Shown here one piece after another: positions 8,864 to 17,508 of a DNA stretch of 64,000 nucleotides; position 1 is the stretch's first letter; each line of letters begins with the position of its first letter. A program made the position numbers and the translations under genes. This DNA comes from UBA10649 sp965227045 (lineage in GTDB: Bacteria; Actinomycetota; Actinomycetes; S36-B12): positions 124,001-188,000 of the forward strand of contig OZ245718.1 of NCBI GenBank assembly GCA_965227045.1, written 5' to 3'. The notes beneath the pieces were generated by a model. It was not told where the DNA came from. It made no database searches and saw nothing but the letters and a program-made list of their open reading frames with translations.

Positions 8864-11458
8864 GTGAGAGCCATTCGCCGATTCACCGTCCGCACGGTCC
8901 TGCCCGAGAACCTCGCCGCACTCGAGGAACTCGCCATCAACCTGCGCTGGTCGTGGGATCCGCGAACACGCGATGTGTTCGCCGCGATCGACCCCGAGTT
9001 GTGGGAGAGCGGTGGCTGCGACCCTGTTCGGCTGCTCGGTGAGGTCTCCGCGGAGCGCCTCGACGAGCTGTCCGCTGATGCCGGGTTCGTGGAGTGGGTC
9101 ACCCAGACTTCCGCGGACCTGGGCGAGTACCTGACATCGGACCGCTGGTTCCAGTCCCTCGGTGCTGATGCCCCCAAGGCCATTGCGTACTTCTCTCCGG
9201 AGTACGGGCTGGCCGCGGCTCTCCCGCAGTACTCCGGAGGCCTGGGCATCCTCGCCGGCGACCACCTCAAGACGGCCAGCGACCTGGGCGTGCCGATCGT
9301 CGCAGTTGGGCTGTTCTACCGGTCCGGGTACTTCAAGCAGTCCTTGTCGCGTGACGGCTGGCAGCAGGAGCGCTACCCGGTCACCGACCCCGACGGCAGC
9401 CCCGTCTCGGTGCTCCGCGAGCCCGATGGCGCGTCGGCACGCATCACCGTGGGCCTGCCCGGCGGGCGTTCGATCGCGGCTCGCATCTGGGTTGCCCAGG
9501 TTGGCCGCGTTCCTCTCCTGCTGCTCGACTCGGATGTCGAGGAGAACGCTCCCGCGGAGCGCGAGATCACCGACCGGCTCTACGGCGGCGGCGGCGAGCA
9601 CCGACTGCAGCAGGAGATGCTGCTCGGCATCGGTGGCGTGCGGGCTATCCGCGCGTTCTGCCGCATCACCGGCCATGCGGCGCCCGAGGTGTTCCACACG
9701 AACGAAGGGCACGCAGGCTTTCTGGGCATCGAGCGCATCCGCGAGTTCATCCACGAGGACTCGACTCTCAGCTTCGACGACGCGCTGGAAATCAGCAGGG
9801 CCGGCACGGTTTTCACCACCCACACGCCGGTCCCCGCGGGCATCGACCGATTCCCGATCGAGCTCGTCAAGCAGTACCTCGGCGGCGACAACGCCACCGA
9901 CGGGGTGCCGATCGACAGCATTCTCAGCCTGGGCACCGAGAACTTCGAGGGCGGCGACCCGGCCGTGTTCAACATGGCCGTCATGGGCCTGCGCCTGGCG
10001 CAGCGGGCGAACGGCGTGAGCCTGCTGCACGGCCAGGTGTCGCGGGGCATGTTCTCGGGACTGTGGTCCGGTTTCGACGCCGACGACGTCCCCATCACTT
10101 CGGTGACCAATGGCGTGCACGCGCCCACCTGGGCCGCTCGCCAGATCCTCGAGCTCGCGAACGGTGCGTCAATCGACGATGCCTCGGGCTGGGACGTCAT
10201 CGCGAGTACCCCTGACGCGCAGCTATGGGCGACCAAGAGACTCCTGCGCAAGGAGCTCGTCGACATGGTGCGATCGCGTCTGCGGGAATCGTGGGTCGGC
10301 CGTGGTGCCAGCGAGGCAGAGCTCGGCTGGATCGACAACGTCTTCGACCCCGACGTCCTGACCATCGGCTTCGCGCGGCGGGTGCCGTCGTACAAGCGAC
10401 TGACCTTGATGCTGCGCGATCCGGAGCGGCTTACCGCGCTGCTCACCGATCCGGACCGCCCGGTGCAGCTCATGGTCGCAGGCAAGGCGCACCCCGCTGA
10501 CGAGGGCGGCAAGAAGCTGATCCAGGAACTGGTGAAGTTCGCGGACCAGGAGGGCGTGCGCGAGCGCATCGTGTTCCTGCCCGACTACGACATCGGCATG
10601 GCCACAGTCATGTACCCCGGGTGCGATGTGTGGCTCAACAACCCGATCCGTCCGCTCGAGGCGAGCGGGACGTCGGGAATGAAGGCCGCGCTCAACGGCG
10701 CCTTGAACCTGTCGATCCTCGACGGGTGGTGGGACGAGTGGTACGACGGCGAGAACGGCTGGGCGATCCCGACGGCCAACGGCGTCGACGATCCCGATCG
10801 CCGCGACGACATCGAGGCCGAGGCCCTGTACGCGCTCATCGAGAACTCGGTCGCGCCGACCTTCTACGCGCGTGACGACAACGACCTGCCGGCCGGCTGG
10901 ATCAGGCTGGTCAAGCACACCATCCGCACGCTGGGCCCGAAGGTTCTCGCCACGCGCATGCTCGCTGAGTACGTGCAGCGGCTCTACATCCCGGCCGCCC
11001 AGGCCTCCCGAACGATGGACATCTCCGACTACGCCCTCGCCCGCGACCTGTCGTCGTGGAAGAAGAAGGCACGCGCGAGTTGGGCGGGCATTCACATCGA
11101 GCACGTCGAGGCCGACGGAGTCGGGCACGCGGTCGTACTCGGCTCGCCGATCACCGTCCGCGCGCTGGTCGACCTGGGCGAGCTCACCCCTGACGACGTC
11201 GTCGTGGAGACCGTTTTCGGACGGGTCGACTCCGACGATCGCATCACCAAGCCCGAGCACGCCGCGATGGTCGTTGGCGAGAAGGTCGACGGCGACCACT
11301 GGGAGTACCGGCTGGTCGTCACCCTCGACAAGAACGGCCCGTTCGGCTACACCGTCCGGGTCCTGCCCAAGCATGACGGGCTGGCGACGCCGTACGAACT
11401 GGGCTTGCAGACGGTGCCGGCCGACGTGACCGCTGTGGTCGATACCGCCACCGCGTAG
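8864..11458 (+). CDS. glgP: Alpha-glucan (glycogen) phosphorylase
   Basis: It releases glucose 1-phosphate from the non-reducing ends of alpha-1,4 glucans using PLP. About 864 residues, of the long actinobacterial/archaeal-type family with an N-terminal DUF3417 region (about 10-120). The PLP lysine is K607 in SGTSGMKAAL. I start it at GTG 8864: the N-terminus then reads MRAIRRFTV, matching as I recall the mycobacterial protein MKALRRFTV, and a -10 sits 7 nt upstream. ATG 8840 would give 8 more residues. It is divergent from glgE and converges on glgX with only 3 bp between the stop codons. Confidence 0.93.
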   Translation: MRAIRRFTVRTVLPENLAALEELAINLRWSWDPRTRDVFAAIDPELWESGGCDPVRLLGEVSAERLDELSADAGFVEWVTQTSADLGEYLTSDRWFQSLGADAPKAIAYFSPEYGLAAALPQYSGGLGILAGDHLKTASDLGVPIVAVGLFYRSGYFKQSLSRDGWQQERYPVTDPDGSPVSVLREPDGASARITVGLPGGRSIAARIWVAQVGRVPLLLLDSDVEENAPAEREITDRLYGGGGEHRLQQEMLLGIGGVRAIRAFCRITGHAAPEVFHTNEGHAGFLGIERIREFIHEDSTLSFDDALEISRAGTVFTTHTPVPAGIDRFPIELVKQYLGGDNATDGVPIDSILSLGTENFEGGDPAVFNMAVMGLRLAQRANGVSLLHGQVSRGMFSGLWSGFDADDVPITSVTNGVHAPTWAARQILELANGASIDDASGWDVIASTPDAQLWATKRLLRKELVDMVRSRLRESWVGRGASEAELGWIDNVFDPDVLTIGFARRVPSYKRLTLMLRDPERLTALLTDPDRPVQLMVAGKAHPADEGGKKLIQELVKFADQEGVRERIVFLPDYDIGMATVMYPGCDVWLNNPIRPLEASGTSGMKAALNGALNLSILDGWWDEWYDGENGWAIPTANGVDDPDRRDDIEAEALYALIENSVAPTFYARDDNDLPAGWIRLVKHTIRTLGPKVLATRMLAEYVQRLYIPAAQASRTMDISDYALARDLSSWKKKARASWAGIHIEHVEADGVGHAVVLGSPITVRALVDLGELTPDDVVVETVFGRVDSDDRITKPEHAAMVVGEKVDGDHWEYRLVVTLDKNGPFGYTVRVLPKHDGLATPYELGLQTVPADVTAVVDTATA

Positions 11459-11461
11459 CAG

Positions 11462-13561
11462 CTATCCGATTGCGCGCAGCACGACCAGCTGGCGCGGTCG
11501 CAGCGTGAGGACCGATCCCGCCGTGATCGGTGGACCGGACGGCGCTGCCTGCCCTGTCGCGGTGTCGATGGTGCGCTGGTACTCCCGTCCGTAGGGAGCG
11601 CCGGGGAGGGTGAAGGGTTCGGGCTTGTCTCCCGCGTGCAGCAGGATGAGGAAGGACTCCTCCAGTTTCACGTTCCCGTCGTCGTCAGAGTGCACCGCGC
11701 CAGCGAGATACATGCCCAGCGTGCGGTTGTATGGCGCGTGCCAGGCGCTCTCAGCCATCTCGCGTCCATCGGAACCGATCCACGCGAGATCCTTCGGGCC
11801 GCCATCATGGAGGGGTCGGCCGTCGAAGTAGTACCGCTGGCGAAACGCGCTGTGCTCGCGGCGCAGGTCGAGCACCTTGCTCGCGAACACCTTCAGTTCG
11901 GACTGCCACGGCTCCCAGTTCCAGTCGTACCAGGAGATCTCGTTGTCCTGGCAGTAGGCGTTGTTGTTCCCGCCCTGCGTGCGGCCGAACTCGTCGCCGC
12001 CGTTGATCATCGGCACGCCCGTGGACAGCAGCAGTGTGGCGAGGAAGTTTCGGATCTGCTGGTGTCGCACGAGGTTGATCACGGGGTAGCTCGTCTCGCC
12101 CTCGACGCCGTTGTTCGCCGAGCGGTTGTTGTCCGTGCCGTCGCGATTTCCCTCGAGGTTCGCGTCGTTGTGCTTGCGCTCGTAGGAGACGAGATCACGC
12201 ATCGTGAATCCGTCATGAGCGGTGACGAAGTTGATGGACGCGAAGGGGCGACGCCCATCGCTTGCATAGAGGTCAGCCGAGCCGGTCAGTCGCCAGCCGA
12301 GTTCACCGACGGCGGTGCGGCCGCGCCAGAAGTCGCGGATGTTGTCGCGGTACTTGTCGTTCCATTCCGTCCACAGCGGCGGGAACTCCCCGACCTGGTA
12401 GCCGCCGGGTCCGACGTCCCAGGGCTCGGCGATCAACTTGACCCGGCGAAGGACCGGATCCTGCTGGATGGTGGTCATGAAGTTGCCGAGCATGTTCAGG
12501 TCGTTGAATGACCGCGCGAGCGCCGAAGCGAGATCGAACCGGAATCCGTCGACGTGCATCTCCAGCACCCAGTAACGAAGCGAGTCCATGACCAGTTGCA
12601 GGACGTGCGGCTTGGATACGTCAAGGGTGTTGCCGCATCCGGTGTAATCCGCGTAGTACCGACCGCCGGCCTGCAGGTGGTAGTAGTCGTCGTTGTCGAT
12701 GCCGCGGAAGCTGAGCGTCGGGCCAAGCTGGTTGCCCTCGGCTGTGTGGTTGTAGACAACGTCGAGGATCACCTCGAGTCCGGCGGCATGCATCGCCTTC
12801 ACCATGCGCTTGAACTCCGATACCTGACCGCCGCGCGCGCCAGTCGACGAGTACTCCGAATGCGGTGCGAAGTAGCCGATCGAGTTGTAGCCCCAGTAGT
12901 TGGTCAGGCCCAGTTCGAGCAGGTGCGTCTCATTGACGAAATGGTGCACAGGAAGCAGTTCGATCGCGGTCACGCCGAGCGTCGTGAGGTGCTCGAGCAC
13001 CTCCGGGTGCGTGAGGCCCGCGTACGTTCCTCGCTCATGCTCGGGGATCGACGGATGCAGCTTGGTGATCCCTCGCACGTGCGTCTCGTAGATGACCGTG
13101 TCGCCCCAGGCCGTGCCCGGCGACCGATCGTCACCCCAGTCGAACCAGTCGTCGACGACGATGCTCCGAGGCACGAACGGCGCCGAGTCGGACGTGCTCA
13201 TCACGAGGTCGTCGCTGCCGACGTGAGCGAAGATCGCCGGATCGAGTTGGACCTCGCCCTCGATCGCCTTCGCGTAGGGATCGAGTAGCAGTTTGTGGTG
13301 GTTCCACCGCTGGCCGCGCCCGGGATTCCACTCGCCGGCCACGCGGAATCCGTACCGGGTTCCCGCGGAGAGGTCTGGCACGTGCGCGTGCCACACGTTG
13401 AAGACCTTCTCGACGAGCGGGATCCGGTGCTCGACGCCCGCATCGTCGAACACGCACAAGTCGACCGAGTCTGCGTCCTGCGCCCAGATCGCGACGTTCG
13501 CTCCACCGTGGCCGTCGGGAGTCACGCCAAGGGGATCCCAGCCCATCGAGTGTCCGGCCAC
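11462..13561 (-). CDS. glgX: Glycogen debranching enzyme
   Basis: An isoamylase-type GH13_11 enzyme that hydrolyses alpha-1,6 branches, here expected to act after GlgP has shortened the outer chains. About 699 residues. It has an N-terminal CBM48 module (about 10-110), a catalytic barrel with PVHHFV, the nucleophile region DGFRFDLASAL, the acid/base LIAEPWDVG and VTAHDGFT, and a short C-terminal beta domain. I start it at GTG 13561, 6 nt after a TAGCGT -10. GTG 13567 and ATG 13546 are in frame and cannot be excluded. Confidence 0.93.
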   Translation of the reverse strand: MAGHSMGWDPLGVTPDGHGGANVAIWAQDADSVDLCVFDDAGVEHRIPLVEKVFNVWHAHVPDLSAGTRYGFRVAGEWNPGRGQRWNHHKLLLDPYAKAIEGEVQLDPAIFAHVGSDDLVMSTSDSAPFVPRSIVVDDWFDWGDDRSPGTAWGDTVIYETHVRGITKLHPSIPEHERGTYAGLTHPEVLEHLTTLGVTAIELLPVHHFVNETHLLELGLTNYWGYNSIGYFAPHSEYSSTGARGGQVSEFKRMVKAMHAAGLEVILDVVYNHTAEGNQLGPTLSFRGIDNDDYYHLQAGGRYYADYTGCGNTLDVSKPHVLQLVMDSLRYWVLEMHVDGFRFDLASALARSFNDLNMLGNFMTTIQQDPVLRRVKLIAEPWDVGPGGYQVGEFPPLWTEWNDKYRDNIRDFWRGRTAVGELGWRLTGSADLYASDGRRPFASINFVTAHDGFTMRDLVSYERKHNDANLEGNRDGTDNNRSANNGVEGETSYPVINLVRHQQIRNFLATLLLSTGVPMINGGDEFGRTQGGNNNAYCQDNEISWYDWNWEPWQSELKVFASKVLDLRREHSAFRQRYYFDGRPLHDGGPKDLAWIGSDGREMAESAWHAPYNRTLGMYLAGAVHSDDDGNVKLEESFLILLHAGDKPEPFTLPGAPYGREYQRTIDTATGQAAPSGPPITAGSVLTLRPRQLVVLRAIG

Positions 13562-13567
13562 TCGCAC

Positions 13568-13573
13568 ACGCTA
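13568..13573 (-). promoter_or_regulatory. -10 hexamer, leaderless glgX
   Basis: TAGCGT is followed by 6 nt and then GTG 13561. No ribosome-binding site is visible for any of the candidate starts. Confidence 0.5.
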
Positions 13574-13643
13574 CAGGCGATAAGCATGTGGCAAATCCGC
13601 ACCACTACGCTCGACTCGTCCTCGCGAAAGGCAGGTACGGCGC

Positions 13644-14423
13644 ATGCCCGAATTCATTGCGGTTGAGGTCGACGGCCCCGTGGCCACGATCACCTTGACG
13701 CGTCCGCCGATGAACGCCTTGTGCATCCAGATGCAGCAGGAGATCGCGGCTGCGTCGAAGGAGCTCAGTGCGCGCGCAGAGGTCCGCGCGGTCATCCTCT
13801 ACGGCGGACCCAAGCTCTTCGCAGCCGGCGCCGACGTCAAGGAGATGGCCGGCATGACGTACCAGGACATGGTCCGTGCATCCGTCGGACTGCAGGACGC
13901 ATTCACCGCGGTCACGCGGATCCCGCAGCCCACCATCGCCGCGGTCACGGGCTACGCGCTCGGCGGCGGCTGCGAGTTGGCCATGTGCTGCGACATCCGC
14001 ATCGCGGCCGATGACGCCAAGCTCGGCCAGCCTGAGATCCTGCTCGGCATCATCCCCGGAGCGGGCGGAACGCAGCGGCTGCCGCGGCTCGTAGGGGTGT
14101 CGCGCGCGAAGGAGATCATCCTCACCGGGCGATTCGTCGATGCGAGCGAGGCACTGCAGATCGGTCTGGTCAACAGCGTTGTTCCCGCGACCGACACCTA
14201 CACGGCGGCCGCCGAGTTGGCGGCGCGACTGGCACGCGGCCCGGCGCTCGCGATGCGCGCCGCGAAGGAGGCGATCGATCGGGGCATCGAGACCGACCTC
14301 GAGACCGGCCTGGCCATCGAGCGCCTGCAGTTCTCCGCGCTGTTTGCCACCGACGACCGGACGATCGGGATGTCCTCGTTCATCGAGAGCGGACCTGGCA
14401 AGGCAGAGTTCACCGGCAATTAG
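13644..14423 (+). CDS. Enoyl-CoA hydratase/isomerase family protein
   Basis: A 259-residue crotonase-fold enzyme that most likely hydrates 2-enoyl-CoA in fatty-acid beta-oxidation. The oxyanion-hole segments are FAAGADVKEM and YALGGGCELAM. The two glutamates expected of a hydratase are in GGCELAM and in GQPEILLGI, followed by PGAGGTQRL. The C-terminus GPGKAEFTG is typical of true hydratases. An AAAGGCAGG-type ribosome-binding site precedes the ATG. It lies just upstream of etfBA, which accepts electrons from acyl-CoA dehydrogenases. Confidence 0.9.
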   Translation: MPEFIAVEVDGPVATITLTRPPMNALCIQMQQEIAAASKELSARAEVRAVILYGGPKLFAAGADVKEMAGMTYQDMVRASVGLQDAFTAVTRIPQPTIAAVTGYALGGGCELAMCCDIRIAADDAKLGQPEILLGIIPGAGGTQRLPRLVGVSRAKEIILTGRFVDASEALQIGLVNSVVPATDTYTAAAELAARLARGPALAMRAAKEAIDRGIETDLETGLAIERLQFSALFATDDRTIGMSSFIESGPGKAEFTGN

Positions 14424-14443
14424 CGGGCATCGCGGCCCGGCCG

Positions 14444-14461
14444 TATATTACTGACCAGTAA
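14444..14461 (+). promoter_or_regulatory. etfB promoter -10 overlapped by a palindromic operator
   Basis: TTACTG-AC-CAGTAA at 14448-14461 is a perfect 6-bp inverted repeat with a 2-bp centre. It overlaps the -10-like hexamer TATATT (14444-14449) and the expected start site, 22 bp before the etfB start. The size and position suit a TetR-family repressor dimer of the kind that controls fatty-acid genes in actinobacteria. The regulator itself is inferred, not seen. Confidence 0.55.
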
Positions 14462-14482
14462 CTAAGTCGAGAGGGAGTCGTC

Positions 14483-15262
14483 GTGAAGATCGCGGTGTGC
14501 GTGAAGCAGGTGCCGGATACGTGGGCGGAGAAGGTGCTGCGTCCTGGTGATGCCACGTTGGATCGTGAGGCGGCTGATGGGGTGATGAACGAGCTTGATG
14601 AGTACGCGGTCGAGGAGGCGCTTCGGCTGGCGGAGGCTCATGGTGGTGAGGTCACGGTGGTGACGATGGGCCCGGAGAAGGCTGCGGAGACGGTGCGCAA
14701 GGCGCTGAGCATGGGTGCGGACGCCGGGGTGCATCTGGTCGACGGGGCGTTCGCTGGCTCGGATGCGCTCGCGACGAGTTACGCGCTGGCCGAGGTGTTG
14801 TCCGGCCGCGGATTCGATCTGGTGGTGTTCGGGTCGGAGTCCACGGATGCGCGGATGAGTGTGGTGCCGGCGATGGTTGCCGAGCGGCTGGGGTATGCGC
14901 AGTTGACGTTCGCCCAGCAGGTCGAGGTCGTGGGCAGTGATGTGACGGTGCAGCGGGTGACCGAGTCCGGGTTCGACACGGTGACCGCGTCCACCCCGGT
15001 GGTGGTCAGTGTCGTGGAGAAGATCAACGAGCCGCGTTACCCCTCGTTCAAGGGGATCATGGCGGCGAAGAAGAAGCCGGTGGAGACGCTGACCGTGGCC
15101 GAGGCTGGGCTGGATGCCAGCAAGTTGGGCCTGTCGGCGTCGTGGTCGACGGTGGTCGACTTCGCGGCGCGTCCGCCGAAGGCCGCGGGAACGATCGTCA
15201 CCGATGAGGGCGACGGTGGCACGAAGATCGCCGGCTTCCTCGCCGAGCACAAGTTCATCTAG
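14483..15262 (+). CDS. etfB: Electron transfer flavoprotein, beta subunit
   Basis: With EtfA it forms the FAD/AMP-binding heterodimer that carries electrons from acyl-CoA dehydrogenases to the respiratory chain. The 259-residue length is usual. The ETF N-domain starts MKIAVCVKQVPD, and the AMP-site signature region is VSVVEKINEPRYPSFKGIM. The GTG start follows GAGGGAG by 5 nt. The gene uses more T-ending Asp, Gly and Arg codons (GAT, GGT, CGT) than its neighbours, which may reflect strong expression. It is 40 bp from etfA in one operon. Confidence 0.95.
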   Translation: MKIAVCVKQVPDTWAEKVLRPGDATLDREAADGVMNELDEYAVEEALRLAEAHGGEVTVVTMGPEKAAETVRKALSMGADAGVHLVDGAFAGSDALATSYALAEVLSGRGFDLVVFGSESTDARMSVVPAMVAERLGYAQLTFAQQVEVVGSDVTVQRVTESGFDTVTASTPVVVSVVEKINEPRYPSFKGIMAAKKKPVETLTVAEAGLDASKLGLSASWSTVVDFAARPPKAAGTIVTDEGDGGTKIAGFLAEHKFI

Positions 15263-15302
15263 AGCCAGCAGGCATTCGACGTTCAGCGAAGGAGACGTAG
15301 TC

Positions 15303-16259
15303 ATGGGTGAGGTTCTGGTTCTGGTTGAGCAGTCCGGTGGTTCGGTCAAGAAGGTGACCACGGAACTGTTGACGTTGGCTCGTGATCTGGGCACGCCGTC
15401 CGCGGTGTGGGTGGGTCCCGGCTTCGACGACGCCGCCTCGGCGGTGCTCGCGGAGTTCGGTGCGGCGACGATCTACGTCGCTGGCGATGCCGCCCTGGGT
15501 GAGCATCCGGTTGCCCCGGCGGCGGAGGTCCTCGCGCAACTGGTCGCTGAGAAGTCCCCGACCGCGGTGCTGCTGGCCTCATCTACCGATGGCAAGGAGA
15601 CGGCCGGTCGCCTGGCGGTCAAGACGAACTCCGGTGTCATCACCGATGCGGTCGCGGTCACCGCGGACCTGACGTGCACGCAGTCGGTGTTCGGCGGCTC
15701 GACCGTCGTGCACTCCACGGTCACCGCGGGCACGCCGATCATCACGGTTCGCCCGAACTCCACGCCCCCCGTTCCCGCCCCCGCGGGCGCCGCACGGCAG
15801 GACGTCACCGTGACGCTGTCGGATGCTGCGACGAAGGCGACCGTCACCGGCTCGACCACCGCCACCAAGGGTGGACGCCCGGACCTGGCCGAGGCCGCGA
15901 TCGTGGTCTCCGGCGGGCGCGGGGTTGGCGGCGCCGAGGGCTTCGCGGTCATCGAGGCGCTGGCCGACTCGCTGAAGGCTGCCGTGGGCGCCTCGCGCGC
16001 GGCGACCGATGCGGGCTGGTACCCGCACCAGTACCAGGTCGGTCAGACCGGCAAGACCGTGTCCCCGCAGCTGTACATCGCCAACGGGATCTCAGGGGCC
16101 ATCCAGCACCGCGCCGGAATGCAGACGTCCAAGACCATCGTCGTGGTCAACAAGGACCCCGAGGCGCCCATCTTCGAACTCGCCGACTACGGCGTCGTCG
16201 GGGACCTCTTCACCGTCGTCCCCCAGCTCACCGACGAGATCACCAAGCGCGCCCACTGA
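15303..16259 (+). CDS. etfA: Electron transfer flavoprotein, alpha subunit
   Basis: The FAD-carrying partner of EtfB (318 aa, normal length). The N-terminal domain begins MGEVLVLVEQSGG. The C-terminal FAD-binding domain (about 195-318) contains VVSGGRGVGG, YQVGQTGKTVSPQLYIA and GISGAIQHRAGM. The ATG at 15303 follows GAAGGAG by 8 nt and removes a spurious upstream extension. It forms an operon with etfB. The next gene, 54 bp on, appears to have its own promoter. Confidence 0.95.
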   Translation: MGEVLVLVEQSGGSVKKVTTELLTLARDLGTPSAVWVGPGFDDAASAVLAEFGAATIYVAGDAALGEHPVAPAAEVLAQLVAEKSPTAVLLASSTDGKETAGRLAVKTNSGVITDAVAVTADLTCTQSVFGGSTVVHSTVTAGTPIITVRPNSTPPVPAPAGAARQDVTVTLSDAATKATVTGSTTATKGGRPDLAEAAIVVSGGRGVGGAEGFAVIEALADSLKAAVGASRAATDAGWYPHQYQVGQTGKTVSPQLYIANGISGAIQHRAGMQTSKTIVVVNKDPEAPIFELADYGVVGDLFTVVPQLTDEITKRAH

Positions 16260-16299
16260 CCGCTCCGCCACGCGGGCGGGCGCGTTCGGGATCGTTGAC

Positions 16300-16305
16300 T
16301 ACGAT
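16300..16305 (+). promoter_or_regulatory. -10 hexamer before the cysteine desulfurase gene
   Basis: TACGAT lies 8 nt before GTG 16314 and overlaps the alternative TTG start at 16305. It favours GTG 16314 with a leaderless or nearly leaderless transcript. Confidence 0.45.
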
Positions 16306-16313
16306 TGCCGATC

Positions 16314-17507
16314 GTGGGCACTCGCGCGTATCTGGATCATGCGGCGACTGCTCCGATGCTGCCGGAAGCCCGTGCCGCCTGGCTTGAGCAGGCCGAGCGG
16401 CTCGGGAACGCATCCGCCCTGCATGCCTCCGGCCGTGCAACGCGTCGGGTCGTCGAGGAATCGCGCGAGTCGATCGCTACGCACCTGGGCGTCCGGCCGA
16501 GCACCGTCGTCTTCACCTCGGGTGGCACGGAGTCCGACAACCTTGCCGTCAAGGGGTTGTACTGGGCTCGTCGCGATGCGATGGGCGGCAACCGGATCCT
16601 GGCCTCCTCGATCGAGCATCACGCGGTGCTGGACCCGGTTGACTGGCTCACTCGCCAGCAGGGGGCCGATGCGCGCTGGCTCGGGGTCGACGCTGTCGGC
16701 CGCGTGATCATCGACGACATCGTCGAACAGCTGACGGACGCTGGCCAGGTCGCGCTGTGCACCGTGATGTGGGCGAACAACGAGGTCGGCACCGTCCAGC
16801 CGGTTGCTCGCATCGCGCAGTTGTGCAGAGATGCCGGCGTGCCCTTTCACACCGACGCGGTGCAGGCGCTCGGCCAGCTCCCGCTGGACCTCAATGCCGT
16901 CGGCGCTGACGCGGTGACGATCAGCAGCCACAAGGTTGGCGGACCATTCGGGGTCGGCGCGCTCATTGTCGACCCGCGCGCGCAGTTGACCCCCGTCCTG
17001 CATGGGGGCGGCCAGGAGCGTGAGGTCCGCTCCGGCACTCTCGATGCGCCCGCGATCGCTGGTTTCGCGGTCGCGGTCGCCCATGCGGTCGAGGGTCAGC
17101 GGGACCGCGCCGAGCTCCTGATCCGCCTTCGTGAGCGACTGATCCGCGGAGTGCTCGAGGTGGTGCCCGGAGCGATCCTCAATGGCGACCCGTCGACCAG
17201 CGTCGAGGACCGACTGCCCGGCAACGCGCACTTCTCCTTCCCCGGCTGCGAGGGTGACCTTCTGCTCATGCTGCTGGACGCGGCCGGCATCGACTGCTCG
17301 ACAGGGTCGGCGTGCACGGCCGGGATTCCCGAGCCAAGTCACGTGCTCCTCGCCATGGGCGTGGACGACTCGCTTGCGCGGGCTTCGTTGCGCTTCAGCC
17401 TCGGTGAGACCAGCACCCAGGCCGATGTCGATACCGTCATCGACGCACTGCCCGCTGCAGTCGAGCGGGCTCGTCGTGCCGGCACCCTCGCGCATCAGGT
17501 TCGCTGA
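16314..17507 (+). CDS. Cysteine desulfurase, IscS/NifS class I
   Basis: A PLP enzyme that takes sulfur from cysteine as a protein persulfide. About 397 residues. The PLP lysine is K207 in SSHKVGG and the persulfide cysteine is C334 in TGSACTAG. The short actinobacterial form lacks the long IscS tail. Its stop is one base before the start of mnmA, so it probably feeds sulfur to tRNA 2-thiolation. M. tuberculosis has the same order (iscS-trmU). The start could also be TTG 16305. Confidence 0.92.
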   Translation: MGTRAYLDHAATAPMLPEARAAWLEQAERLGNASALHASGRATRRVVEESRESIATHLGVRPSTVVFTSGGTESDNLAVKGLYWARRDAMGGNRILASSIEHHAVLDPVDWLTRQQGADARWLGVDAVGRVIIDDIVEQLTDAGQVALCTVMWANNEVGTVQPVARIAQLCRDAGVPFHTDAVQALGQLPLDLNAVGADAVTISSHKVGGPFGVGALIVDPRAQLTPVLHGGGQEREVRSGTLDAPAIAGFAVAVAHAVEGQRDRAELLIRLRERLIRGVLEVVPGAILNGDPSTSVEDRLPGNAHFSFPGCEGDLLLMLLDAAGIDCSTGSACTAGIPEPSHVLLAMGVDDSLARASLRFSLGETSTQADVDTVIDALPAAVERARRAGTLAHQVR

Positions 17508-17508
17508 C

